Below are positions 8,977-18,246 of a DNA stretch of 64,000 nt, piece after piece. Positions within the stretch are counted from its first letter, which is position 1, and each line of letters opens with the position of its first letter. The position numbers and the translations under genes are program-made. Source of the DNA: DAOUJH01 sp965248955 (lineage in GTDB: Bacteria > Chloroflexota > Dehalococcoidia > Lucifugimonadales > QGNO01); NCBI GenBank assembly GCA_965248955.1, contig OZ252212.1:1-64000 (forward strand). Reading direction: 5' to 3'. The notes below the pieces were generated by a model. That model was not told the origin of the DNA. It was given only the letters and a program-made list of their open reading frames with translations, and searched no databases.

Positions 8977-9843
8977 TTATTCACCAGCCGCTTCACGGAA
9001 GCGGCGCACCGCTTCCAAGTGTTCGGCGACTGTCTTGAAGCCGGCGTTCATTGTGTTCAGCGAGATATGGGTTGCACCCAGCGCGCGCCATGCTTCCAGG
9101 GTCTTCACCCAGACGTCCGGCCCGCCGGCCGCAATTCGCACGCCCCCCTCTATCCCGATGGTTGCCGGGTCACGGCCCGCCTCTTCGGCGTAGGCTCGGA
9201 TGCGCTCCAGTCGTTGCTGCGTAGCCTCGCTTGGCGTTCCCGTCAGGATCCACCCGTCCGATAGCGTTGCCACCCTCTTCAGCACCTGCTCCGAGCTTCC
9301 CCCCAGCCATATGGGAATGGGCCGCTGCACGGGCAGGGGATTGAGGCCGGCGGCGGTTATTCTGTCCCACTTTCCGTTGAAAGTAACCGCCTCGTTCGTC
9401 CACAGCTGGCGCATGAGCTCTATCTGTTCTTCGCTGCGCTTTCCCCGCACGTGGAAGTCCTGGCCCAGCGCCTCGAACTCCACGTGGTTCCACCCAATGC
9501 CGATGCCCAGGCGCAGACGGCCTCCGCTCAGCAGATCCACTTCCGCCGCTTGCTTGGCTACCAGGGCCGTCTGGCGCTGAGGCAGGATGATGATGCCCGT
9601 GGTCAACTCTATGGAGGAGGTGACGGCGGCCAGGTAACCGTACAGGACAAAAGGTTCGTGGAACATGTCCTCCTTGGTGTACGTGCCGCCCCAGTCCTTG
9701 TAGTAGGACGTGTCCGCACCCAGCACGTGGTCGTAGACCAGCAGATGGTTGAACCCCAGTCCCTCCACAACCTGCGCGAACTCCCGTATAGCGCCGGGGT
9801 CTGTGCCTATTTCAGTTTGGGGGAAGGTAACACCCAGCTTCAA
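8977..9843 (-). CDS. LLM class flavin oxidoreductase, likely F420-dependent
   Basis: 288 residues from a TTG preceded by GGAGG; the predicted protein then starts LKLGVTFPQTEIG, as is normal for this family. An ATG 8 codons upstream (9867) is the alternative. TIM-barrel luciferase-like fold with GFNHLLVYDHVLGAD, ELTTGIIILPQR, GRLRLGIGIGWNHVEFEALG and the NPLPVQRPIPIWLGG block. These match the F420-dependent subgroup that reduces or oxidises varied organics. The substrate is not readable. Neighbours (SDR, MmgE/PrpD, dihydropyrimidinase) suggest a catabolic step. Confidence 0.88.
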   Translation of the reverse strand: MKLGVTFPQTEIGTDPGAIREFAQVVEGLGFNHLLVYDHVLGADTSYYKDWGGTYTKEDMFHEPFVLYGYLAAVTSSIELTTGIIILPQRQTALVAKQAAEVDLLSGGRLRLGIGIGWNHVEFEALGQDFHVRGKRSEEQIELMRQLWTNEAVTFNGKWDRITAAGLNPLPVQRPIPIWLGGSSEQVLKRVATLSDGWILTGTPSEATQQRLERIRAYAEEAGRDPATIGIEGGVRIAAGGPDVWVKTLEAWRALGATHISLNTMNAGFKTVAEHLEAVRRFREAAGE

Positions 9844-9955
9844 GACGCCTCCAACCGTCCGGCTCATATCATGCGGTTGAACAGATGAGCCAGACGCATT
9901 TTTCGAGTTGAATCAGCCTCTCCGCAAGGAGAGTGTGATGACAGGCGATGCCGTC

Positions 9956-10723
9956 CTAGAACATCCAGTGGCCGCCGTCGACGCACAATGTTTGACCGAC
10001 GACGTAGCTGGCGTCGTCGGAAGCCAGGAAGGCGATTGCTCCCGCTAGCTCCTCCGATTCCCCAAAGCGGCCGGCGGGGATGGTGAGAAGCGCATCGCGC
10101 TGCTGCTCAGGGGGCATCCTCTTCCAGTTGGCGTTCGGCACTGTAGCTATGGCGCCGGGGGCTATGGCGTTGACGTTGACGCCGTATGGCGCCAGGTCTA
10201 CGGCCAGCTGGCGTGTCAGTCCGAGCAGACCGGCTTTGGCGGCGGCGTAGGGGATGACCTTGCTCCGGCTGTTGCTCCGTCCCGCGCCTGAGGAGATGTT
10301 GACAATGCGTCCCCAGCCCTTCTTCTTCATGTCACCGGCGAAGGTCTTGGCGGTGAGGAAGGAGGCCCTCATGTTCAGGCTCACCACGGCGTCCCAGTCC
10401 TCCTCGGACAGGGCGTCGATGCCTGGAGGCGCGCCCAGGCTGCTCCCCGCTACGTTGACCAGTATGTCCACCGTGCCCAGCGCGTCCACGGTTTGCTGGG
10501 CGGCTTGCTGCACCTGGTTCATGTCGGTGACGTTTACCTGCAGCCCCAGGGACTTGTGGCCTGCCGCTGCAATCTCCGCCGCGGTTTCCATCACTTTGTC
10601 GCCTACGATGTCCCAGCAGGCTACGGCGGCGCCACGGTTCGCCAGTTCCTTGGCGGTAACCTTGCCCATGCCCATTGCCGAGCCAGTTACCACGGCTACG
10701 CGGCCGTCCAGACTTGTACCCAT
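9956..10723 (-). CDS. SDR family oxidoreductase
   Basis: 255 residues; perfect AGGAGG before the ATG. Classical short-chain dehydrogenase: cofactor loop TGSAMGMG (13-20), NVAG (91-94), catalytic Ser145, Tyr159 and Lys163. The C-terminus DGGHWMF is usual. The best guess is a 3-oxoacyl-ACP reductase-like or alcohol dehydrogenase activity; Asp38 after strand 2 favours NAD. Ten bases downstream of the MmgE/PrpD gene, so the two are probably translated from one mRNA. Confidence 0.9.
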   Translation of the reverse strand: MGTSLDGRVAVVTGSAMGMGKVTAKELANRGAAVACWDIVGDKVMETAAEIAAAGHKSLGLQVNVTDMNQVQQAAQQTVDALGTVDILVNVAGSSLGAPPGIDALSEEDWDAVVSLNMRASFLTAKTFAGDMKKKGWGRIVNISSGAGRSNSRSKVIPYAAAKAGLLGLTRQLAVDLAPYGVNVNAIAPGAIATVPNANWKRMPPEQQRDALLTIPAGRFGESEELAGAIAFLASDDASYVVGQTLCVDGGHWMF

Positions 10724-10733
10724 TTTGCCCTCC

Positions 10734-12086
10734 TTATTCCTTTCCGCCCAGCAGCGCCGTAAGCTCTCTGACGTCCGGAATATCGTCTAGGCGGTCTATT
10801 GCTTTGACTACGGTCTTGGCCCTTTCCAACCCCAGGATGTCCTGGGTAAGGAAGAGGAACTTGTCTATCAGTTGCTGGTGCGGCGCCGGGTTCCCGGCGT
10901 CGCCCCGTATCGAGTTGGTGGTCTCGTAGAAGGTGCGGCCGTCCCTGAGTCGGACGGTTACCTCGGCGCAGGGCTGGTCGTCGCGCCGCACGGTCATTTC
11001 AGGGTTCAAGGTCACGTTCACCCTGGCCGATAGGTCCTGAATGGCGGGATCCGACACGGCGTCCCGGTAGAAGGCCGTGATGTCGGCGCCATGCCGCACG
11101 ATAGCCGAGGCCACCGCGTAGGGGATGTTGAACTTGGCGCTCAGCATGTTGGGCGGGTAGGGGCCCACCATTCCCAGCGGTATGCCTCCTATGGTCACCA
11201 CGTCCACAGCCTCCACTTCCTCCGAATCGAACTGTTCCCTGCCGCATATGTCCAACACGGCATCCAGGGTAGGGTGGTTGTAGCGGCAGCAAGCGTGGAA
11301 CTTGAAATAGTTCTGCTGTATGCGGTGTATTCCGCCCAGGCCCTGCACGGCGTCGTCCGCCTGGAAGTCGTCGCCCAGAATCGTGCCGAACACATCGGCG
11401 GGGGCGTCGTGAATGCCGGTGAAACCCGCTTCGTACATGTGAACGGCAAGGATGCCCTGGAATCCCGACCTGCCCGAATAGGCGTTGCGGATGGTGGCGC
11501 CTTGGAAGCAGGGTGTCCAGCTGTTGGCCGGGCTCATGGACGTGGAGATGTTTATAACGTCCCGCACTTGGCTTGCGGGGTAGCCCTTCAGCTTGGCCAC
11601 GGCGGCGGCCGCACCCGGCGTGCCCCAGTGGCCGTGGGAATGGACGTTCTGGCGCGGCCTGCTGGCGCTGCCCAAGCGCGACGAGACTTCATATCCAAGC
11701 AGCAGGCTTTCCATGAGTTGCCTGCCGCTTATGCCCATCTCTTCGCCAATGGCCAGCGCCGCGGGCATTACGTGGATTGAAGGGTGGCCTCCGCCGTAGC
11801 GGTTGCCCTCGTCCATCTCCAGGCCCACACCGGCGGTGCCGTTGACCAGGGTTGTCCACATGGGCTCCGCCTTGAAGGGGGTGCCCAGAATAGTAGAACT
11901 GTGCGGCGCGGACCGTTCCGAGGCCAGTTTGGCAAAGGCGGCGTTCTCCGGCAGCTGGTAGCCGGCCACAATAGCGCCCACCGTGTCCAGTACAACATCA
12001 CGCGTTGCGGCCAGAGCCTCTTCGCTCAACTCCTCATAGCTTGTGCTGGCAACGAAATCTGACAGTGTGTCCAGGTAGTCAGTCAT
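10734..12086 (-). CDS. MmgE/PrpD family protein
   Basis: 450 residues from ATG 12086 with AGGAGG at proper spacing; a GTG two codons earlier is less likely. Family of 2-methylcitrate dehydratase and related hydrolyases/isomerases such as iminodisuccinate epimerase and cis-aconitate decarboxylase. Seen: the helical N-terminal domain with DTVGAIVAGYQ, NGTAGVGLEMDEGNRYGGGHPS, and the central KFHACCRYNHPTLDA region with the ligand-binding Cys/His typical of the family. The exact reaction cannot be told. It lies between a dihydropyrimidinase and an SDR in one strand with gaps of about 10 bases. Confidence 0.9.
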   Translation of the reverse strand: MTDYLDTLSDFVASTSYEELSEEALAATRDVVLDTVGAIVAGYQLPENAAFAKLASERSAPHSSTILGTPFKAEPMWTTLVNGTAGVGLEMDEGNRYGGGHPSIHVMPAALAIGEEMGISGRQLMESLLLGYEVSSRLGSASRPRQNVHSHGHWGTPGAAAAVAKLKGYPASQVRDVINISTSMSPANSWTPCFQGATIRNAYSGRSGFQGILAVHMYEAGFTGIHDAPADVFGTILGDDFQADDAVQGLGGIHRIQQNYFKFHACCRYNHPTLDAVLDICGREQFDSEEVEAVDVVTIGGIPLGMVGPYPPNMLSAKFNIPYAVASAIVRHGADITAFYRDAVSDPAIQDLSARVNVTLNPEMTVRRDDQPCAEVTVRLRDGRTFYETTNSIRGDAGNPAPHQQLIDKFLFLTQDILGLERAKTVVKAIDRLDDIPDVRELTALLGGKE

Positions 12087-12095
12087 TTCCACCTC

Positions 12096-13514
12096 CTAGT
12101 TGACGCGGCCGCCCACAGGGGGCGTTGGCGGCCCGGCGCTGATAAACTCGCCGTAGCCGGGCTCCTGTTCCAGCTTGCCTTGATTCAACACTACTTTGCC
12201 CCGCACCAGTGTCATCCACGGCGCGCCTTTCTGCGTCCAGTCTTCATAGGGCGTATAGCCGGAATTTCCTATGTGGTCTCCGGCGGTGATGGTCTTCTCC
12301 ACGTCCGGGTCGAATATTAACAGGTCCGCGTCGGAGCCGGGCCGGATGACCCCCTTCCTGGGATATATGCCGAAGATACGCGCCGGGTTCTCCGCCAGGA
12401 CGCGGGCCATCCAGGTCAGGGGGAGTCCCCTCTTTGCCACGCCCTCGCTGTAGACCAGGGGGACGAGTGTTTCGATAGACGGCGCCCCGAAGGGTATGGG
12501 GGTGCCGTCATCGGCCACGTAGATGTTTTCGCGACCTTTCTCCTTTAGCTCCTTGGAGCCAGGGGAGTGGTCGCTGCCTATGTTGGAGATATAGCCCTCC
12601 ACCGTGCCTTGCCACATGGCATCTTGGTTGACCCTGTCGGCGGGACGGAGCGGCGGGCCTATCTTTACCAGCGGCCCCAGCGTCTCCATGGCGGACTCGT
12701 CAAGCAGGAGATACTGGGGACACGTTTCCGTCCATACCTTTTGCCCTTCCGATTGGGCGCGTTTGATGCGCTCCAGGCCGGCCTGAGTGCTGAGGTGCAC
12801 CACGTAGACGGGACAGCCCGTCATCTTTCCCAGGTTGATGGCGCGGTTTATTGCCTCTTCCTCCACCCAGATAGGGCAGCTGGCGGGGAAGTCGGTGGGC
12901 TTGGTCAGTCCCATGGCGATCCGTTTGTCTTCCAAATAGTCGATGACGTCGCCGTTTTCGCAATGGAGTTGCATGATTCCGTTGTGCTCTGCGATGACTT
13001 CCATTGCCTTGGCGATGAACGCGTCGCTGCACATCCGGGTCAGCGACTTCTTGTAGGTCATGAACAGCTTGTAGGAGGTGACTCCCATGGAAAGCGCTTC
13101 AGGGAGGCTCTCCAATATGTACTCTGGATTGTCCAGGATAAAGTGGAATGAGTAGTCCAGCACCGCTTCTTTGCTGAGGCGGTCTCTGAGCCTGTTGATG
13201 GCCTGGGGGATGGTCTCTCTATTCTTCACGTCGTACTGAGCAAAGGGCAGCACCGTTGTGAGGCCGGCCAGCGCTCCCGCTTTGATGCCAAGCTCGTAGG
13301 GGTCTACGTTGTCAAAGTGGCTGTGGGCGTCTATGGGACCTGGGAACACCTGCTTTCCGGAAGCGTCGATATAGTTGTCTGCGTCGGGCAGGCTGTCGTC
13401 AGGGCCCACGGCCACAATCTTCTCGCCTCTTATGGCCACGCTCCCTTGGAAAGTATGTGTTGCCGTAACTACAGTGCCGCCGTGCACTATGGTATCCACT
13501 TTAGAAGCGGCCAT
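12096..13514 (-). CDS. Dihydropyrimidinase / hydantoinase
   Basis: 472 residues from ATG 13514, chosen because AGGAGGG stands just upstream; an in-frame ATG 8 codons earlier lacks it. Ring-opening hydrolysis of dihydropyrimidines or hydantoins by a binuclear zinc amidohydrolase. Metal ligands by motif: His64 and His66 (DAHSHFD), the carboxylated Lys149 in TSYKLF, His184 in LHCENG, His240 in VVHLS and Asp315 in GSDHSP. Complete family length. Downstream genes (MmgE/PrpD, SDR) follow within 10 bases, suggesting an operon for cyclic amide use. Confidence 0.92.
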   Translation of the reverse strand: MAASKVDTIVHGGTVVTATHTFQGSVAIRGEKIVAVGPDDSLPDADNYIDASGKQVFPGPIDAHSHFDNVDPYELGIKAGALAGLTTVLPFAQYDVKNRETIPQAINRLRDRLSKEAVLDYSFHFILDNPEYILESLPEALSMGVTSYKLFMTYKKSLTRMCSDAFIAKAMEVIAEHNGIMQLHCENGDVIDYLEDKRIAMGLTKPTDFPASCPIWVEEEAINRAINLGKMTGCPVYVVHLSTQAGLERIKRAQSEGQKVWTETCPQYLLLDESAMETLGPLVKIGPPLRPADRVNQDAMWQGTVEGYISNIGSDHSPGSKELKEKGRENIYVADDGTPIPFGAPSIETLVPLVYSEGVAKRGLPLTWMARVLAENPARIFGIYPRKGVIRPGSDADLLIFDPDVEKTITAGDHIGNSGYTPYEDWTQKGAPWMTLVRGKVVLNQGKLEQEPGYGEFISAGPPTPPVGGRVN

Positions 13515-13636
13515 TGCTCCCTCCTTATCTGTCCGCAATTTATTTGTACCGGCTCCGTCGGCCGCAAGCTGCCTTCAATCCTGCGATCACTTGTGGGAAG
13601 CAGGCCGGATTATGTGGAGATACTATCAGAGTTCAT

Positions 13637-15208
13637 CTAAACGGTGTTCACCTTGTGCCTCAGGGCTACTCCCGGCAAGGCCCCGGTGTGTACACCCCTA
13701 TCCACCACAACCTGTCCGTTCACCAAGACATAGGGGATCCCATCTGGGAGCCGCTTGGGGTCCTCGAGCGTGGCCTTGGTTCCCACCGTCTTTGGATCGA
13801 AGACCACTACATCCGCCATCATACCATCAGCCAGCCTGCCTCTGTCGGAGAGGCCCAGCCGCTGCGCGGGGAAAGAGGTCATTCTTCGTACCGCATCGGT
13901 GAGGGTGAGAAGCCCATCCTCTCTGACGAACTCTCCCAGGACGCGCGGGAAGCAGCCGTAGGTTCGTGGGTTGATGTGGTCGCCTATCAGGAGACCGTCG
14001 CTGCCTACCATGTGGTTGGGGTGCTTGAAAAACTCCCTGATGTTGACCGGATTGCCGTTGTCGGCTGTGTAGCACAGGTCCATGTCCTCTTCCAGCAGGA
14101 GATCACAGACGGCGTCCAGTATGCTCATGTCCAGCCCATCGGCAATTGCGGCCACGGATTTGCCTTCCCAGCGGCGGTTGTGGGGCTTGCTGAAGTTGGT
14201 TACCAGGACGGAGTCCCAAGAGGGGGCCCGCACCGAAAGGTCAGCCGCCATCCTCTGGCGGCTCTTCTTATGGCTCATCATTCCCAGCAGATGGTCTACA
14301 CCGCCTTCATGCGCCCATTCCGGGAGCACCGATTCCAGACGTGTGCTGGAATAGGGGTATGAGTAGGAGTCGTAGGTCACGTCCAGCCCCTCATCCAGCG
14401 CTTCATCCAGGAGGGCCAGGAGTTTGCGCGCTCCCCCAGGCAACGGGCTGTGGAAGTGTGATATCTGTAGGGGAACGCCGCTTGCCCGCGCTATATGGAT
14501 TGCTTCCATGTAGGGATCCAGGAACTGGTCTCCCAGCGTATAGCGCACGTGTGTCACGTAGATGCCCCCCAACCTGTTCACTTCCTGGCATAGCTCAATG
14601 AGCTCATTGGTATCGGCAAAGCTGCCTGGTGGGTATGTAAGACCCGTGGACATACCGAAGGCCCCTTCCTCCATGCCCTGCCTGAGCAGGGTCTTCTCCG
14701 CTTCTATCTCCTCGCCCGTTGGTCTGCGGTTATCCCAGCCCATTGCGCTAATGCGTAGCGGTGAGTTGCCAATGACGTAAGCTACGTTGTTGGCTACCCT
14801 GCGATTAAACAACGAGAGGTACTCGTCCACTGTTGACCATCGCTTTGGCAGTGGCGGACTGCCGTCGATGCCCGCGTTGAGGAGCAGGAATTGATCGAAG
14901 TCCTCCTCCGATGCCAGGGGTGCATAGGAGTTGCCGTCCACGCCGATGAGTTCCGTGGTAACGCCCTGGTGGATCTTGGGCTCGTTGCGGGGCTGGTGGA
15001 GAAGCATCAGTCCCGAGTGTGTGTGCATATCGATGAACCCTGGGCAGACAACCATGCCGTCCGCATCTATATTGCGGGCCGCTTCTATTGAGGAGAGGTC
15101 TTCTCTCAATATGCGAATGCGGCCATCTTCTATGCCAACACCGGCATGGAACCAGGGGTTCCCGGTCCCGTCTATAACCCTTCCGTTATGTATCAGCACA
15201 TCCAGCAT
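13637..15208 (-). CDS. N-acyl-D-amino-acid deacylase (D-aminoacylase family)
   Basis: 523 residues, GGAG 9 bases before the ATG. Zinc amidohydrolase with His62 and His64 in FIDMHTHSG, the VTTELIGVDGNS loop, GTGNPWF near the N-terminus, and the C-terminal ADGMMADVVVFDP strand that closes the small beta domain. D-aminoacylases hydrolyse N-acyl-D-amino acids; many relatives act on other amides. It precedes the dihydropyrimidinase by 122 bases on the same strand. A pairing with a hydantoinase would fit turnover of N-carbamoyl or N-acyl amino acids, but this is inference. Confidence 0.9.
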   Translation of the reverse strand: MLDVLIHNGRVIDGTGNPWFHAGVGIEDGRIRILREDLSSIEAARNIDADGMVVCPGFIDMHTHSGLMLLHQPRNEPKIHQGVTTELIGVDGNSYAPLASEEDFDQFLLLNAGIDGSPPLPKRWSTVDEYLSLFNRRVANNVAYVIGNSPLRISAMGWDNRRPTGEEIEAEKTLLRQGMEEGAFGMSTGLTYPPGSFADTNELIELCQEVNRLGGIYVTHVRYTLGDQFLDPYMEAIHIARASGVPLQISHFHSPLPGGARKLLALLDEALDEGLDVTYDSYSYPYSSTRLESVLPEWAHEGGVDHLLGMMSHKKSRQRMAADLSVRAPSWDSVLVTNFSKPHNRRWEGKSVAAIADGLDMSILDAVCDLLLEEDMDLCYTADNGNPVNIREFFKHPNHMVGSDGLLIGDHINPRTYGCFPRVLGEFVREDGLLTLTDAVRRMTSFPAQRLGLSDRGRLADGMMADVVVFDPKTVGTKATLEDPKRLPDGIPYVLVNGQVVVDRGVHTGALPGVALRHKVNTV

Positions 15209-15301
15209 GGCCTAAAACTCCGATTGCTTCATTCCTAGACGAAACGCCGTCAATTTCTATACGCTGAAGGCAACCCAAAGTCAAGCACAAGGAGGCAACT
15301 C

Positions 15302-15466
15302 TCACTGGAACAAAATGGCCACCAGCAGGATCACTAGCGAAATCCCTACCATTGTCGCGGGCTTTCGTACGTTACGACGCCTTATCAGGGAGGCTGCTAA
15401 CCATCCCAGGCTGCCAAAGAACACCAGATAACTGAGAACAAACAGTCGAGCTAGAGAGTCTTCCAT
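15302..15466 (-). CDS. Small membrane protein, 54 residues
   Basis: A short ORF in the 358-base space between the deacylase and the repeat membrane protein. The translation begins MEDSLARLFVLSYLVFFGSL and has two hydrophobic segments (about residues 8-27 and 39-53) split by a basic turn RRRNVRK, the layout of a genuine two-helix protein. No clear ribosome site is seen, which lowers certainty. No family is recognised. The rest of the space (15209-15301 and 15467-15566) shows nothing coding. Confidence 0.5.
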   Translation of the reverse strand: MEDSLARLFVLSYLVFFGSLGWLAASLIRRRNVRKPATMVGISLVILLVAILFQ

Positions 15467-15566
15467 TTTTATCGAAGGGTATTGTGAATGCGGAAAGATG
15501 ACAAGTCAACGTTGTACCCACCGTCTACCGCCATTTTGGAATGACTATGGGTATGAGAAGGCCGCG

Positions 15567-17243
15567 TCACCTGTACTCGTAAACCTTGACCTGGCCTTCA
15601 GCGGCCACTAGCAGCAGCCTCTCAGCGGCGACGGAGCTTATTGACTGCAGCAGCGCTTCCAGCTGCTCGTTGCTCAGTGCAGATGCTCCGCTCTCATCCA
15701 CGGCATGCATGAGCCGTACGCGGACGCCCAGCGCCTCTTTCAGACGTTTCGCTAATTCGTTGGCAGATTCCCCACCGGCCAGAACCGTCACCGATTTCAG
15801 GCCGGACACCGATTCACCGCCTTCGCGCTGGTCCTCTCGGAGAACCTGCCAGTGGTAGGGCAAAAGTGCCCCGGAACCCACTATAATGCCTAGCATCCAC
15901 CTGCCATTGCGCAGGAAATCAACGGTCAAATCACCTCTGAGCAGATCGTTGAACAGGCCGCTCAGAAAGCCTATGAGGCTTCCTATCCCCGCCAGGGCAA
16001 GCACTCCCAGCACGCCGTAGATGTAGATACGCCGCGCCAGTGCACTCCGCTCCTCTGCACCGCCTTCCTGTACGGTGCGCTGCATTCTGGGCCAGTACCA
16101 GTACCACAGCGGCGCCCCAATTATGATGGCGGTAAGAGCAAAGGCCAACTGGTCTCGTATGGGTTCGGCGCCGGCAATTGGATCACCCGATTCGGGCAGG
16201 ACCTGTCCGATGACTGCACCCACTATCAGGGGTACTCCCACCGCCGCGGTTCCCAGGCCGATGGCCGACATAATGTATCCAAAGGAGCGCTTGGCGCCTG
16301 CCAGCCGGCCAGCCAGCAGCCGCGACTCATTCTGGAGCACTTGCCAGTGGTAAAAGAGGAGGGCCATACCGGCGAACAAGAAAGGGACAGCCTCGGTGAC
16401 AGCTCTGAAGTGGTCAGAGGCTGCTGGGAACTCAGTCTCTCCCAGCAGCCAGCGGATCACGATGTAGAGCACTACGCCAATGGCTGCCAGAGCGGTGATA
16501 GCGCCGCCAAGGAAGGCGAACAGGTTCAAATAGACCTGTCGCAACGTGGATTCGACGTCGCCGCGGGCCAGGTAGAACCAGTGAAAGCCCCACCAGGCGC
16601 CGCCGACGACTAGAGACGCAATACCCTCTCGCATGGTGCTGTTCCATACTCCTCCCTCACTGACGATGACGCGGACATTGAACAGGTTGTCATAGGCCCA
16701 TTGGAATAGCACGGTGAACACGCCGGCGACTCCTACGAAGAGGACGATCAGCGTGTATACGCTAGTAGAGTAGACGTACCAGCGCTTGAGAGTGAGGCTG
16801 CCTAGGGCGGCCACATCGCGGCGTTCCACCGACCAGTGATAGGCCCAGACGATACCCCAGACGAGCGCTTGCCCGGCAAAATAGGCATTGAGGTCGCCGC
16901 CACTACCCATAGACCAGAGAAGGAGGTCATTAACGGCTATAAAGACAACCAGGGAGGCTGTGAATAGGACGCCGTAAAGGTAAAGCTTGCGCAACGTAGA
17001 AGAGGTCTCGTCGGGTTGCTTAGTTGCTTGTCGCTGAGTGTAGTGCCAATGCACCACCCACAGTGGAGCACCGACAACCACCATGGCGAGGCCCAGACTG
17101 GCCTGGGAATCGTCGCCGCCGGCGATGGCACGCTGCGCAATCAGCTCGATAAGGAACTGAATGAGGAGCGCTATGCCGTTGGCCGCAACAACAAGCGTAA
17201 CGAATGACACTCCGTAGAAGTAAAGCCGCTTAGTGGTGTTCAT
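15567..17243 (-). CDS. Six-repeat multipass membrane protein (DUF5671-like)
   Basis: 558 residues. Six tandem units of about 70-85 residues begin near 6, 86, 154, 236, 319 and 405. Each starts with an RxYxYGVxF-type helix and ends with a second helix closing in an aromatic motif: HWHYTQRQ, YHWSVERR, FHWFYLAR, YHWQVLQN, YWYWPRMQ, YHWQVLRE. This is the pattern I associate with DUF5671. A soluble C-terminal domain (about 475-558) follows. AGAGGG precedes the ATG. Function unknown; the repeats suggest a scaffold or channel. The next gene upstream (17263-17778) is 19 bases away. Confidence 0.75.
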   Translation of the reverse strand: MNTTKRLYFYGVSFVTLVVAANGIALLIQFLIELIAQRAIAGGDDSQASLGLAMVVVGAPLWVVHWHYTQRQATKQPDETSSTLRKLYLYGVLFTASLVVFIAVNDLLLWSMGSGGDLNAYFAGQALVWGIVWAYHWSVERRDVAALGSLTLKRWYVYSTSVYTLIVLFVGVAGVFTVLFQWAYDNLFNVRVIVSEGGVWNSTMREGIASLVVGGAWWGFHWFYLARGDVESTLRQVYLNLFAFLGGAITALAAIGVVLYIVIRWLLGETEFPAASDHFRAVTEAVPFLFAGMALLFYHWQVLQNESRLLAGRLAGAKRSFGYIMSAIGLGTAAVGVPLIVGAVIGQVLPESGDPIAGAEPIRDQLAFALTAIIIGAPLWYWYWPRMQRTVQEGGAEERSALARRIYIYGVLGVLALAGIGSLIGFLSGLFNDLLRGDLTVDFLRNGRWMLGIIVGSGALLPYHWQVLREDQREGGESVSGLKSVTVLAGGESANELAKRLKEALGVRVRLMHAVDESGASALSNEQLEALLQSISSVAAERLLLVAAEGQVKVYEYR

Positions 17244-17262
17244 ACTTACCCTCTATCGCCTG

Positions 17263-17778
17263 CTACCCGGTGGGGACAGGCTCTTTCAACCTTTCTTCGG
17301 GACACCTGAATACGGGCCAGGGAAGCTGTGAGATACGCCACGCGCCGTCATCCTGTTTTTGAAGGCGAAAGTCCTGGAAATGGAAGTTTGACTCTTCCGG
17401 TGAGAATGATAGGTCGAAAGGATTGGGCTGGCTGGTCCTCCGCCGGTTCAGAGATACCGTCACCTCTGTGTCGTTGATCCGGTCCACTTCGTCAAGGAGT
17501 ATCTGTGACTCCTCCAGGTGGCTCTGGCGTCTGGTCACCTCTCGCCACTCTTCCAATGCACAACCGGCCTGCAACTCAGGCGAGAGATATCCCCATGCTT
17601 CGTCGAAGTCGCCGTCTATCATGGCTAAGACGTAGCGTTGAGTGATTCCTTCCGGGACGTCTTCGGGGAAGAGCTCAGGCTGGCCGCCGCCGGATATCAG
17701 AGCACCGATGACAGCGGCGACAACGAGAACACCTAACGCTGCGCCCATTCCAATAAGCCACTTGGTAGAGGCGGTCAT
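17263..17778 (-). CDS. Membrane-anchored protein of unknown function (NTF2-like guess)
   Basis: 171 residues from ATG 17778, which has GAGG upstream and gives a proper signal anchor (KWLIGMGAALGVLVVAAVIG). The upstream extension to 17892 looks non-coding. The exported part contains RYVLAMIDGDFDEAWGYLSP and DFRLQKQDDGAWRISQLPWP, the start and end pattern of small NTF2/DUF4878-type domains that bind hydrophobic ligands. Likely in one operon with the repeat membrane protein. Function unknown. Confidence 0.7.
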   Translation of the reverse strand: MTASTKWLIGMGAALGVLVVAAVIGALISGGGQPELFPEDVPEGITQRYVLAMIDGDFDEAWGYLSPELQAGCALEEWREVTRRQSHLEESQILLDEVDRINDTEVTVSLNRRRTSQPNPFDLSFSPEESNFHFQDFRLQKQDDGAWRISQLPWPVFRCPEERLKEPVPTG

Positions 17779-18000
17779 ACTCCTCACCGCACACGATTCA
17801 ATTACGCCGCTAACTATACTCCAGTCGCACGGCATACGAGAAGAGTATAAAGGCACGCTTGCCGTCTGTCTGTCCGCACGCCGACGAAGCATTACTGGTT
17901 TACGGAACAGGAAGTTAGCAACTATGATGAGGAGAGTTCAAATCATGCAAAGGCGTTGCACGTCAGAACAACGGCACAGCCGAGTGTCATGGAGGACTAA

Positions 18001-18246
18001 ATGGAACTGTACCAGTTGGACTACGTTCTGCAAGAACCCTGTGAAGACCAGGGATGGCTCTACATGGCGGAGATAGCGGAGTTGCCTGGGTGTCGGGCGT
18101 GGGGAGAAACCGCCAACGAGGCCCTGACCGAACTGCGTGCGGTGGCTGAGCAGTTCATACTTTCTTACAGAGACCGGGGCAAACCACTGCCTGAGGGGAT
18201 AGCCCGCTCCCTGACCGGAGAGGGCAGAATCTCCGTGGCCGTATGA
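18001..18246 (+). CDS. hicB: HicB family antitoxin-like protein
   Basis: 81 residues with GGAGGA before the ATG. The N-terminal HicB fold is clear: YMAEIAELPGCRAWGETANEAL, then a helix ending QFILSYRDRGKPLPEG. The protein is short and lacks an added DNA-binding tail, so it would act by binding the toxin. Its TGA overlaps the ATG of a hicA reading frame (ATGA), the usual coupling in toxin-antitoxin pairs, here with the antitoxin first. The partner is broken by an amber codon, so this may be an orphan antitoxin. Confidence 0.82.
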   Translation: MELYQLDYVLQEPCEDQGWLYMAEIAELPGCRAWGETANEALTELRAVAEQFILSYRDRGKPLPEGIARSLTGEGRISVAV

